Assembly (NCBI GenBank): GCA_008360955.1
Contig: LUCM01000561.1
Span: 43,595 to 107,594 of the forward strand
Length of the DNA: 64,000 bases
Direction of reading: 5' to 3'
Origin: Fasciolopsis buskii
Taxonomy: Eukaryota; Platyhelminthes; Trematoda; Plagiorchiida; Fasciolidae
Part shown: positions 24,627 through 38,290 of the stretch, in pieces
Position numbering within the stretch: the stretch's first letter is position 1
Layout of the letters: each line of letters opens with the position of its first letter
The notes under the pieces: model-generated
Database searches by the model: none
Seen by the model: the letters and a program-made list of their open reading frames with translations, nothing else
What the model was told of the DNA's origin: nothing
Translations under genes and position numbers: made by a program

Positions 24627-27600
24627 CATGAAAACACCGTACAGTGGTTTCATCCATATTGGAAGTCATCAGCCGTGCGCGTCCACTGTGCCCGAACGAA
24701 AAAAGTGGGTTCTCCATCAAGTCATAAATCAAATGTTGCGATTAGCTCAAATGGACCTGGAAACTAGTTCAATAAACTAGTAGCTTTGAATGCTAATTAG
24801 ACAGAAGTCAATAAATAAACCGGTTTTTTCTTGGTCAACGAAAACCATGGACACATCGTTAGATATGGGGAGTGTTGACTCAGTTCCATACTGCCATCTA
24901 TCACCTACTGGTTTACAACTGCACTTCATAGTGTTTTCTGTTTACTGTTTAGGCGCATCAGATTAGTTTGCGTAAAAACCTTTGGTTTTCCTGGATTTAG
25001 ATCTTATCAGAATGAGAGTTTAGTCTGAACATCATTCAGAGTTGCAAAATATTTCGGGGCACAGGACTTTGCGTATCTGAGTTCATGATTTTTCAGATGT
25101 AAAAGTAGTGATCTGCTTGTTTTCTAAATCAAATGTGCTGGGAAAGCATGTTTGTTCCGTAGCGCTTCATTTGTTACGGTTTTCGTAAACACAAGAAGAC
25201 GTCATGAAATATCACCAAAATGTCCTACTCAACGGATCAGTAACTAATATATCTTCGAAATGTTAACCACCACTGTTTCGTCAAGACCTCATTATTTACG
25301 AGGAAACCTCTCTACGATAACCTGAAGCGATTAACCTAGTGTAAAATCCAACCTCCCACTGCCTGTATTGATATAGCCCTCAAACTCTTTTGGTCATGTT
25401 TGAAATGTCCTCGTACTACTTAGAGCATACAAAACGAGCCATCTACTGTTGGGATTCGAGTAGTTTGCATCGGTAGCTTGTAGCCTTCTAGTGCCATACC
25501 TTCCGACGAGAGGCGCTAAATAGTTGTGAGCCTTGTTGTTTAGTCGGACGACTTCGATGTTCCGCTTACCATCGTGTGGAATGGCTTCAAGTTTCAGTTC
25601 GAACATGATGTACGCTGGATGCTGTTGGTTTCTGACTAGGACGAATTAGCTTCATGTTGTTTTCATAATGTCGCAGTGATGGACCCAGCAATAACGCGCA
25701 TGATGAACAATATTCTGCAACAAAGTTTCGTGGTGCGCAAACTAATAAAGCTGAATTACCAGATATAATGTACGCTCGATGATTATTATACGGACATTAT
25801 ATCAGATGAGAGTTTTTAACTGGAGTGGTCATTTCAGTCAGAAATTGGCTAATTAAAACACTAAATAGGTGTTACGACAGACGTAATCCGGCCACGGCTC
25901 ACTTTGTCTGGAGTGCTTCATCCGTGGATTAAGGTAATCCATTAACCTACTGTTTACGTATTATATGCCCGCTCAAGATTATTTGAGAAGTACCGTCTGG
26001 ACAAAGCTGATGCTGGTTCCAAAGTGAAGAGCCGAGGTTTGTAGGTTTCTGCTGCAAGGTAATCAGCGCTTTGTGATCTCCGATCAGTTCACGCCTATTT
26101 ATTTTACTTCCCCTTTTATTTGGCACCGATCAAAGGCGAACAACTTCCGAAAACCTTGTGATTTAAACTTTCTGCCATCTGATATCCACTATCACTTACC
26201 AGCAGGTATATACGTGACAGCTGACAGATTCTTGCAATATTATCATTGCAATTTTTTCAAGACTGTAGAGCAGCTACGTGAAAGAAGTATGATATGCACT
26301 GCTTGCAGAACTTTCCTAAACTGACGAAATTGGCTTTTGCTCCGTCGAACTAATTAGGTCTACTTGGCAACATTGTGTTCAAAATATTCCAAATCTCGGT
26401 ACCTGTGTCCAAGCGTAATTGGAGCAGCATTAAAAACTTAGCAAAACTGTCTATTGCTTGAAGCCAGCAAATGGGCTGCTTATTTATTACACGACTTTGA
26501 TCTCGCTAGATGATGTATTCATTTTTCTACGGATGTGCGACTTAGCGGCTGAGCAGTTACAACGAATTCAGCTTCGACCAAGGTAATCAGGTGTGTACCT
26601 AATCGAAGACAGCCTGAAGCAGAGATGAACGCAAGTCAAACTGATTTGCTCGTGAATTACAATACTTACGACGAACAACTTTTAATTCTTAAATAATAAA
26701 AACGATCACATTCCTTGTCAGAAGTGCAAAATTCGTTTGCATATTTTCCGTAAGATAAATTGCAATGGATTCGGGTCACCAGGATGGCGAGAAGATTTTC
26801 ATTTGTCACTTTGAAACAACTTGAAAGTAAGCTGAAAATCCCAGCAATATACAGACGGACACTGTGGAACATATCTTGAAATTGGAGATTGTGTGGACAG
26901 TTATCGAGGCAAAAGTACATGCACTATCCAGTTTAGGTGGCAAGGGAACTATTTCACGGACTTTGTTGATCGAGCCAAATTTCATTACCCTACCCTGCAG
27001 GAATGATCCTGATATTTATAACATCTGTCAACTAACTCGACAAATGCAAGTTTCGTTTGCTTTTGTCTCTTCATTTATTCGGAGCCCGTTTTATCCTAAA
27101 TTGTATGCAACAAAATTGAAATAAGAAACTATTTAAGGCGTTAGAGACTATACATTCAGACTTGTGAACTGATAAGGGCCTATTGTCACTTACGTGCACG
27201 TGCAATCAATCCGATCACGTGGCAGTTCAGTCCGTTCGGAAAAGAATAACATGCAAGAGATTTACAATTGGAAAACGTGATTAAACCATGCACGTAGCTA
27301 GTCCGACCAGCTTGAAGACAAAAATTGATTTAGGGGTTATTTATCATCATTTCTTTCGTTAAATTAAAACCTGTTTTTTATATGCAAAAGAAATTCGCAT
27401 CTGCATAAATATGAATATTTAAATATAAACGATTCATGTGTTCCCCGTCTGATTTAACCTTAACTAGCCACCAGTGGTAAATGGGCTTGATTTACGGTAT
27501 AAACTTTATAGATCCACAAGCAACAATGTTATCAAAATCACCCACAACAGATTATCAGTTCTGAGTTGATTGGTAGCCTGGACGCGGTCATCAACACAAA

Positions 27601-29400
27601 TAGCTGGCTGATTGCATGAGATGCTTTTCAAAATTGATTTTTTTAACTGGACAGCAATAATATAATCGCGTTGGTAAGTGGAATAAAAAGCGGAATGCTT
27701 TAAATCTACACAAATACACCGTTCTTGGAAACCCAGATAAATCAAATCACTCTATTTGTTTTTTGTTATTAACAGTACTGTTTGCAGCTAGTCCGGCATC
27801 AGGGAAGACAGTGAAGTGTAAATCAGAAGGGTTAAAGATAAAAAAAAGTCATTTATGCATCAGATTAACAGAGCTGACACGGCAGATACCCTTCGTGCCT
27901 GACTGATCGTATGACATTGACCGATGACCAGAATGTTCTAGAAAAATCTATTACGAACGTGAATTGGATAAAAACGTAAGCGCACATGTAACGTAGAGTC
28001 AGTGCCACAGTTTGATTCACCACGATTTTCTTGGAGGGTATGGGTAAAACAAACTTACAGGACACGTAGCAAGCAAGACGGATAAAGTTGGTCGCAAATG
28101 TTCAGTCAATGCTTGCACCTGTGAACTGGCAAAAACTGTTCATCAGAACTGTTCACAAAGTACGGGTTGTTACAAACTAACCTGATCTTGTGTTAAATTG
28201 GAAGTTGAATTTTATTATGCAAAACGCTCAAATAAAAAAGGGGAAACTTGGTTCAGTTTGGGTACAAAGAGAATGCAGAAAGCTTTACATGACTGCATTG
28301 AAATGATAAGTTTTCCGTCTAGACACTGTTCCCATTTTATTAAATTACTTGCTGGGTAAATTATACCGGCTCAGGATGGGGATCGATCTTCCCAAACTGT
28401 AATATCTCCATGCACATCGATACCCACTGAGTATTCTTTGTATTGCTCGGAAAATTCTTTAACATTGTGCAATTTACTGGAAGGAAGGGATAATTTAGTG
28501 ATAGCTATGCGATGCAACTAACACTATCTTTGTACTCAAAACTAAATAGGACGGTTTGTGTTGAGAATCTGATATTCAAAGAAAGGTTCGCGGGTGTATA
28601 ATCGTGAAGTCTTTCATGAACTCTAAAGTGGCAAGGTGGTGCGCTTGATTAATAGGTCTGTGTATTCTCTGACAAAATGGATATGGCAAAAACCGGTTAC
28701 GAAATGCGGTTCAGCATCGCCAGTTGTCCAGACATAACTGCAATGAGGTTCGGTTATTCTGAATTTAATAAATGGTTTAATATAATGATAATGATTGTTT
28801 AGATTCGGAAGTGGACGTGCCTGATTAGGGGCATTACTTGTGCAAAACATGGATTCATGGAAATTGTAATCACTGGTAACCGCAGACATTTACTCACAGG
28901 ATCTGTGTGTCTAGTTGTCCATATCATTCAAGTGCACGGTGACTGTCCACTGTCCCCATTCAGGTTACGAGATCCAGCGTCCTACCATACATATAGATTT
29001 TGTGGAATTTCGAAATTTATCTGTGCGGATTTTGGTTTCAATGTCCGATTGAATGAAAATGTTCAGGTACACGGAATGTTGTAGCCTATCTCAAAACCTC
29101 ACTCAGTCATGTATCATTGAGCTGACCTTAAGTGACATTCTCACGTCTAAGCCAGAAAAGTTCACAGTGGTGATCTCCTTTAACGAAGAATGCGAAATTT
29201 GATAACAAAAACGATACAAAGAAGTGATTCACGTTTATTCTGGGGTCAGCTATAAGAATGTGAGTCCGGAGATTTTGGGTAATCTGATGCATTGCTGGTG
29301 TCATTCAGGAATACGACCTCGCGCCGTGCATTCTACCCGTTAACTTTCCAGAGGTGCGCCGAAATCCGTTTGTTCCTATAGGCGAAAATTCTCCATTACT

Positions 29401-29420
29401 TTTGAAAACATGTTTTCAAA
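29401..29420. repeat. 20-bp perfect palindrome
   Basis: TTTGAAAACATGTTTTCAAA is its own reverse complement. The flanks do not extend the symmetry. Confidence 0.9.
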
Positions 29421-32400
29421 CAGGATTGTGATAACCAAGTTTTACAACAGAAATACTAATCGTCGTAAACACATCTCATTTTTGCTCACTGGAAAGTTAG
29501 TTTCAATGGCTCGCAGCTTGTTGAAAAAGAAGAATGTTCCTACCGAACAAATAGTCCTGCGCGGTCAGGCCATGAGACGGTGTTCACATGTCATTACCGG
29601 CCATACAACTAGGCAACTCAGGTTGGACTTTATGTCATACCCTGTCAGAGTCATTCTACTGTTAAAATGCCAAACGTCTGAATGGAATTAACGTGAAGTT
29701 CTCGGAAACGAAACCAGCGCGATTGGAAAGCTAATCGTTTTGTCCACAAGATCTTTAAAAGAGCTACAAGTATGAATCAGACAATATATGTCACCTGTGC
29801 ATTTGTACGTAAATTTTCAAATCGAATCCTGGCACTCTATTTGTAAATGCAATTTATTTTTATCGGAGTGGATTCTAATTTGTGTGATACCTATACTTAA
29901 AGCTAATTGCCACCGTAGTTCCATTTACTGGAATAGCAAGCCTGCCATGTGTTGCGTTCTTGAAACGTGTGAGGATGAACGGAAATAATCTGATATTGTC
30001 TCATCTGGTTTTCACTGCCCTTGGCCTGAATTAATCTTAATGAACAAAATCAAAACCCATGGAGATACTCAAGAGGTATCTTTGGTTCAGTATAATGCAG
30101 GAGTCCAAAAGCATATTATTGAGTTAAATCAAATAAACTGAACCAATGAGGAAACGTACTCACATGAATTTGGGGAACTGCATGATGATTCCTTGTGGTC
30201 CATTTGCATGCGTTTTCAAGGACCGTCTTCAGTAGCAGAAAGCGAATGAAACTAAAAAGTTCTGCCATATTTTGAGCGCGTGACTAAAATGCTGGGAGAT
30301 TTTCTTAGTTGTAACAAAATGCATTTGTGTTATTAAAGGATCATTGCATGAAATGCCTCCTCGTTCCACAGATCTAGATGGATATGTAATGGAAAGTTCT
30401 TCACTTTGTGACGTGCATCTCACGTTTGAACGACGGTTATTGTTTTCACAAAAACTCCTGACATTTGTTGAGTACACTCTTAACAGAACCTATGGATGTA
30501 AGTTTATTACCTGAATTCGATGAAATTTTTCTGGCGAATATGACACTTAACTGGCCATTCATAGCAGATATAAGTCATCAAACTGCTCTCTTGTCCTTCT
30601 GAAATGTCACATTATGGTTCGTAACGCGGTCACGCTGATGTAACAGAGGAACGTCTCAGAGCGTCAATAAACGTGACATGAGCTTCAGAAAAACATATAC
30701 AGCTTGTCCACTGGTAAACATCGATCCGTTCGATAAAAAATTTGTTGATTTAAATTTTTCACATTTTACCAGTATTTTTCGTGGTAAATGGCGACAGAAG
30801 TAAAAAAACGTTATTAAATTCCTTAATCTTGTTCGTTAACTACCTTTCGTGAAATTAATTTACCTCATGTGGGATTCTGTTCAAGCAGTATGTGTTTACG
30901 ATGGTTAAGTCTGTTTACAAATATCCGCAGTTTTCCAAGTGGTACCGCGGCTACTTGCTTCAATCTACAAGACTAATCTAGATAGCCTGAACAGCAAGCT
31001 GAGGAGATTTTTATGTTGAAACAGAATCATAGAGCATTAGACTGGCAAGACCGGGCATTTTGGAAAGTATCAGTTAACGTAACTTTGACAAAAATTACCT
31101 TGACTGCCGATCAATTTTCAAGGTAGGCTCAACTTAATACCCCGATGGTTAAAAATGGCCTACTCACGTTCAATCAGTCTTTTTTACTACCCGGTAGTTG
31201 AAGGGCAAAATTTTGGTTCCCTTTAGTGAGTGGACTGAGAATTATGTTGACCGACTTTTAGGAATTTGTTTATTCATAAGCTACCCTTCTGCCAAATAAT
31301 CGCTAAGGTAGTTCAATCAACGATTGCAATTATTTTTGTTCAGCTAGTGTGAAATTTTGGTTGGTGATAGGTCGTTAAATCCGTTAGGTTTTATTCACCT
31401 TGAGCGTTTTACTCGTTTTATCGTTTTATGAAGCGGTTTGATTTGCACTACCAGCCTAACGATTTTATTCGTGTTACACTAGACTGTGAAATGCAGAGGT
31501 AAAATGAACCCTTGATGGACTGATAATTTCCGCAGCCGACGATGTGGATTGTCAAGTTATGAGCTCACGGTCGTCAGGGTTTTTAGAAGAGCAATTTAAC
31601 TTGGGTGTACCGAAATTGTTTCTTTTTTAGCTAAGCCTTTTCTGTTTTGGTCGTTATTTACTGGATTAACAAGGGCTGTAAAAATTTGCCCACGTAACGA
31701 ACTGAATAACAGGGCAATTGATCCGACATATAACCTGCAATATTATGACATCCATCAACGGTATTTGTTTTTTACCTGTGCTCAGATGAAACCAACTACT
31801 TCGACGTGCCTCACTCATGCGACCGGTATGCACAGTGGAACCAAGATACTGCCAGTAATTTCCATATTTTAAACTTCACTTTGCCAAAATAATAAGATCT
31901 TATTCTACGGAAAAACGAGTTATGGTTTTGCATTAATTCTGTTAGTTAACTAAACATCCAGACGTCGCTCCGTTGTACTTATATTTTGTGTTATAGTTGT
32001 TTGTTCTTTGCAAGACATGGAAAGTTGTTTTTAGAGTTCACCATTACCCCCAGTCAGTCATCGATGATTGGAAGTCGTGTAGAAAGGCAGGAGCTCAGCA
32101 GCACCATCCATCGTTTTCTACTTCTATTTGAGCTTAGAGAATCTCGTTCTGAAATCTTATTCAACTAAGGGATGAATACTAGCCAGTAATTGAATTCTGG
32201 ATAACATAATCTATGAAAGAAGACACGCTTTTCTAGTTCTTGGTTTTTTAAACATACCCTTCGTAGACATTTGCTGTAGGTGTATTGGGAAGAGATGAAG
32301 GCATTGATTGCATCGGTTTTGAAAAATATCAAATAGAAAACCTTGGGGCATTTGGTAGATAACGCATGATTTTATATACATTTATTACTTCCTGACATCC

Positions 32401-33526
32401 AGTTTCCGAACAAAGTATTAGACTTGATAAATCTTTCCGGCGATTGCAAACAGTGGCTGATACTGTAGTCTGTGACGAAACATGTAACTACTCACCTTTG
32501 TGATCACTTTCTCTCATTAATACCGATGGACTTAGCACAGTAATAAGACTGAGCTTTGATCAACTTACAAAATGTATGATATGTAATCCGATTCCACTAC
32601 TAAATAGGCAGTTTATCAAAGATCAAAGGTCTTCCACTAAAATTGTTATCAACTCAAAAAATTAAATCACATTACCAGAGAAAAACAGAATTCTAATCAC
32701 AAGACAGTCCAACAGAAATAACAGTCAGCAGTGTGAGGGAAAAATCGATTTAATGCATTTGGAACCTGCATTCGGCGCATCAGAGCTTGAGAGATTTTTT
32801 GGAATTCATAGGTGGAACATCCAGCGGAGTTTAATTGGGAAGCAGTTGAGTCGTTTTCAACGGTAGAAACTAAGTTCACGCCTAACGACGATGTGATTGA
32901 AGGTTTAGGATGAGACGTGAGTTCATAGAACCAGTTAGCACAGGAAACTCAAAAAAATTAAGCCCCCACCCGAAATTCATGTGGATGTTGCCCAATGTCA
33001 CGAGTGGCATGCAGACTGAAACTTTTTGTATCATAATATTCATGTTGTTGACAGAATAATTATGAAGGATCTCGCCATGAACAATTCACTCTCATTTTCA
33101 AATAACTACGATTTCGCGAGCCGTTTGTGGTGATTGTATCACCAATTCCATTCAATATCCATGGCATTTTTTCATCTTTCTCCACTAAGTGCCGACCATT
33201 TATAATGCGTTCATAGTAGCGTCCAGTGTGCATCATTCGCTTATAGAGGAACACTGCTTATTTAATCAATGACCCTGATGTGTACGATGATTGTTGAAGC
33301 AATAAAAGTTAGTCAAACTTTACTGTCCTCCAGGCGGCCGATTGTATTACTCCTGAGGTCTAGCTCCAAAAGATTTCGTAACAAAGATAATTGGGGCAAG
33401 CTAAGCCTGCAACAATTCATGTTGTCTTTCTTGAGATACTCAAGTTAATACTTCCCAATTAATAAAGGTCTTTTCTCATCTTTTTCAATAGAAATAAGAT
33501 TTGTTTTCACAAGAACCCGCATTTTA

Positions 33527-33546
33527 CCAGTCAAGCTTTTGACTGG
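33527..33546. repeat. 8-bp stem hairpin
   Basis: CCAGTCAA and TTGACTGG pair exactly around a GCTT loop. Confidence 0.75.
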
Positions 33547-36500
33547 CTTCTCCATCAAGTCGTTAGTCAACCGGACGAGAAAGTTTGCACATGCACTTCC
33601 GATCAATTGGTAAACTGTCCTCCATTTCATCAGAAAGTATCAACAGCCCCATTAATTGCGCAGATACTATTTTACGTATAAACGATCAACTTAACCTATT
33701 GCCTGTAGCAACGACTTATTTCAAAGTGCTACCAAACAGATGTTTGTACTTTCGTAACACATGTCATCTTCAATCTGCCATATCATTCCTTCGTTGCTGT
33801 TGGCTTCGATTTTCGGAATATTTTACACTAACCCAGTGTAACAGGGCACGTAGTTCACAACAGAGTCACCTAAGACTAGCCAATCTTTTTTTACTACACG
33901 ACTGTTTTCGAGAAATTTTCAGGTTAACGCATCATCGATTACTTATTGATGAAAATCTCCATATGTGTGCACTTCGGAAAGATTATGGCATTAGGTTGCC
34001 ATCGAGCACAACACACGCCTGATAGGCGAAAATCGATGAGTTGTTTGCATCAAAGTTATTTTATAATCAGTTTTGGATCATGCATTAAGTCACTGGCAAT
34101 AACGTTCTCTGGCTTATTCCACTATAGTACGCAGAAAGATGTTTTATATCAGGCCAAATTTCGCAGATATTCATTTTCCCAATTTTTCGAGTGCAGTTTT
34201 CTTCAAAATAATCGACTTTCTTATTGATGATCCGCCAAACTTTTCAGGTACACTTCGCCACCGCTAGGTAATTCAAACTTAATGCCAAAAACAAAAATTC
34301 CTAACTGGTTGGTCCTCGAAACTAATGTTTTGAACTCTTGTTCAAACCATTGGTAGTCTGCTCCGTTGGAGCACGGTTGAAAAGGGCAAAAAACCTGAAT
34401 CCGCTGTTCAAGAAGGTGTTTTATTGATTCTTACGCATGAGGTTTTCCTTGCATCAGTACAGTACATTTGTTTTTTCTGTGATAATTTCGAATTGAGTAC
34501 CAAGAAATGGGCCAAAATACTTTTAGTGCAACTGTGTTATCTTAGGGTTACCTGTAGGTGCTTCTCTTCCTGAATCAAATCCGCTTTTTGGGCAAAGTTC
34601 CCTTGTTTAAATCTAGATTTTTTAACTAGGAAGGCCTCTACAGTATTGTCAAGAAACATTGTCTAGCATTTTTATATTAAAATTGTACTTGTTGCCAGGG
34701 TGCACAAAATTGTTGCCGTTCTTCTGAGAAAAATTCTACCACAAAAGTATGATGGACATCATTTCTGCCACAGTATTTTGAGGACCAAAGTATTAATTTA
34801 GTCGGAGACTTTTTGAAAACAAAAACCGAAGTGGACATGGGTAGAAATTTCACTTATCAGACCGCAGTTCGAATTGAGCAATGTACCCAAAGCTTAGTCA
34901 TGAGTGGGCGATTGCGCCTCGTTGGCTGATCGGCTATCGTAAACATGTACATATATGTGCATACATGCACACAGTGAGAGAAGCTTCAGGGAACGGATGC
35001 ACTCACGTCCCTATTTGGTGTGATCAAAAGAATTTCAGTAATCTGTTGTGCCACAAGAACGATAGGATTGAAAAACGGTTTTGCACGCCTAGCCAAATGG
35101 AATTGTTGTACAGTTGCATCCTTTAAGTATGTCTCATATGTTATATGAGGTTTAAGATAAAACCGCTCTGCTTCATTGAGTACCAGAGGAACCACCCGCA
35201 TGGTACCATTCCAGTCGTCGATAACTTCTTGTTTTTATACGTTCGGTTGCCTGAGATAATTAATACGAGAGGTTGCTCAAATCTCTCGCTTAACTCAAAT
35301 TTTGTTTTGTATATTTACAATTTATTAAAAGGAAATCTTTCCTATAGGGCAAAGAATTGTATTTATCAACTCAGAACTTTCTACCTCACTAAAAACTTCC
35401 GAGTTCGCTTTTCCTCCGAATTTTCAGTTGGGTTTTAGTATGCTAAATAAATACAAACCTTGTAAAATAAAACAGAATCCATAGATTTCTGGTAATTTTC
35501 TAAATGTAACTGATTCGTTTTTGCAATGTTAACTTAGGTTAGCTCTTTGTCCAAACTTACCGTAGCTTGATGGCTACAAGTATTGCATTCCGTTTTTTAT
35601 TCAAAAGCTCAATAAAAACAAAATACGGTTACAACCTGAAGCATCTCATTATGTTTTTGCCAGGTGATGAAATAAGCATTGAAAAGCAAAGAAGCCATCA
35701 GCAAGCGTAAGGCTGAGTAGTATTAGCTTATTCGGATGGACTGGACTGATTAGAAGTGAAGTATAGAGCAAACATGGATTTATTTATTTACCAGAAACAG
35801 CTTTTGAGTTGATCAAAGTTTCGGTCAACATGGGAAAATCTTTCTCGAGACAATTTTCAGTCAAACGCTTTTATTTTACTAATAGCATGGTATTTTTAGT
35901 GAATACTTATTTCCATATAACACGTCAGTTGACCTATCATTTCTTCATTCAATCCTGGATCATTCGCATCAGGCAGTTCAGATGTAAATCTAACAGGCCA
36001 AAGTCGATGTGTTTGCAGTGACTGACAAAAAGCTTGTTGGTATAAAAAGTTGAGTGCAGTGCGACACTAAGGAAAAATAAAAATCCTGTTTCGGTAATGA
36101 ATTTTAGAACATATCTCTTCTGCGGTTGTGAAGCCGCACTGTTTGTAGAATCTCTTGGAAGAATCACAAGCAGAAAATCTCCGAAATTCTGAGCAAACTG
36201 GACTCAAAGTCTAGAGAACCGTTCGGTCTCCATTAGGGAAAACAATGAGTACTGATAAAATAAGGTTTTTCCAAGCAAAATCTCTGTCTGGCGGAATGCT
36301 TCCCGTGACTGATAAACATAGATTTACCAGTTATCTTTTCTCACTCGGATCAGACTGATAGCACTACATGGGAGAAAAACCCCTTCTGTTTTCCGATTTC
36401 TGTTTGCGGACGCCAGAACCCGAGTTCATATTGACGACGATCTCCCCCCATGTTCACCAGGAAAAGTAGTGCTCTCAAAGGCTGTTCTGTTTTAGCTTTA

Positions 36501-38108
36501 CAACTTTGTCATTCAGATGACGACGAGCATGTTTTACCTTCATCAGAGAATAATGACGGTGTGGTTTCTCAGAAAAAAATGTCCATATCGGACTATGTGA
36601 TTGATGTTTTATTACTGATTGGCGGTCCAGTTAGGCTAAAATTACTCACCTATAGTCTGAGGATAATGCAGGTGTATTTAGGCTGTTTCTCACATTTGAG
36701 GCTCATAACCGAACCACGTTCCTCCAGAGAGAAAGACGGATGTACTGAATAGACTTAGTTAAATTGACAGTTGTATCTCACCTGGTTTGCGCACATAGAA
36801 AGAGGTGCTTTTGTGGGTACGGGAGGCTTGAGTGACATTCACTAGTACGAGACACGTGATGTCGCAATATCAAATTAACGGTCAAATGTCGAGCCTAGAC
36901 AACAGTTGTACCTCTGGTCATGCGTCTGAGAAGCATACCCGTAGGCGTGAAGGTTTTCGCTGCTTGAACACGGTTGATTAATAACACTAGTTGAATACCA
37001 TATGAAAAACTATTTCAACAAGTTATTCTGTCCCAGATTTGTATCGGATTTTGGGCTCTGCCGCAGGACCCCAGCGTCGCTTTATGCTATCATTCAACGA
37101 GGATACTGGTTGGAAGATGGGTTGGCGTGGCCAGCCCATGACATCACAAAAACGCTTCAAAATTTTTGTCAATGACTGGCTCATGTAAATCCTTTTAGAC
37201 TGCAGGTTTGAGATTCTCGAGATCCCTCGAATTGACGCTTGGAGGTAACAGGTGAAAAGGCTCACTCACAGACTCATTAGCTTTCCACTGCCATAAACTT
37301 CTTCGACTTGCAGTTTACCCGTCATTGATAGTAGTTGTCTATTTGCCTTGTGACTAGACGGTGCTGTGATTTACCAAACACAACCTGGGGATGCTTCTGC
37401 AAGAACAAAGACTGGAAAAAATAAAACGATAAAACTACACCCTATGCTATTCGAAATTGGGATCAGTTGAACAGTTCCTGAGGGTTCCCATGAATTACAA
37501 TGAAACTTAGAAGCAGTCGTCATGTGGTCATGTGGTAGCTATTATGAATAAAGCCATCATAGGCCATCAAAAGAATACCTCAGTGTTGGCTTTGTTGTTA
37601 CTAGGTTGGATATAGCTTATTTAAACATCACTGTTTCTTAAGTCGTAGACAAAAGTCATTCAAACCAATCGACGTTTTGTTTTGGTCCATTAACTTTTGC
37701 TTCACACGAAATGTAGCTATGTTAACTACAACACTAGGCGATTTTGTCTTGTTTTGATATCGATAATTGTATACCTAATAAGTATAGAGTAGAGACGACT
37801 GTGTAACAGTGGCTGCGAACAACGCATTAATGAACAAAACGAAGAAGAGAGCAATGATAAGGATAAGACAACGATAAGATAAGAGCAGCAAAGGCAAAAA
37901 TTATGGCTGAAGAATAGAATGCACAAAAGCAACCATCGGGGACACCTCTGAATCGCTATAACTAATCTAGGTGCTTCTGTAACTCACTGGACGTTGAAAC
38001 ATCAAGGGACAAAAGTGCATCAGCTACTGGAAGACTTTCAACAGAAGCACTTTGCATGAAAAAGACAAACCTAAACTATCAAGATCTCGAAAACAAAGGA
38101 GGTCAAAT

Positions 38109-38290
38109 TACCAGCGGTATCCAAGCTGACAGTGTCTTGGTGCTCGCACGTGAAAGTAGCGCGTTCGAATACTCCCACCGCCACTCGACTTCCCCATTTG
38201 GCAGCCCTCTCTTGGCCGCTACTCCCTCCCTGGAAAAAGAAATACATTGTTATTTCATTAATAACGGAAGTAAGAGATAAAAGAATAAAA
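38109..38290 (+). mobile_element. tRNA-derived SINE-like repeat, copy 1
   Basis: A tRNA-like head of about 70 bp with a B-box-like GCGTTCGAATACTCC (38160-38174) is followed by CCCACC, a body with TTCCCCATTTGGCAG and CTTGGCCGC, and an A-rich end (GAGATAAAAGAATAAAA). The layout matches copies 2 and 3 block for block. RNA polymerase III transcription from the internal promoter and mobilisation by a partner LINE are the known mode for such elements; activity here is not shown. Confidence 0.72.

Larger units (their letters stand above)
22981..38108. other. Unassigned non-coding stretch
   Basis: No gene I can support. Structures seen: a perfect 10-bp stem with a CGCT loop at 24603-24626, a 20-bp perfect palindrome at 29401-29420, and an 8-bp stem hairpin at 33527-33546. 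ORFs here are within the length expected by chance and carry no recognisable domain. A minus-strand segment at about 25394-25660 reads coherently but is unidentified. Confidence 0.4.

Noticed and set aside
33585..34022. 145-codon plus-strand ORF
   Set aside because: Composition rich in Ser, Leu and Cys with no motif; neither end matches a convincing splice site or start context.
36450..36752. 100-codon ORF starting with ATG and containing an ATGCAG|GTGTAT site
   Set aside because: No recognisable domain and only a moderate donor; length is within chance expectation.
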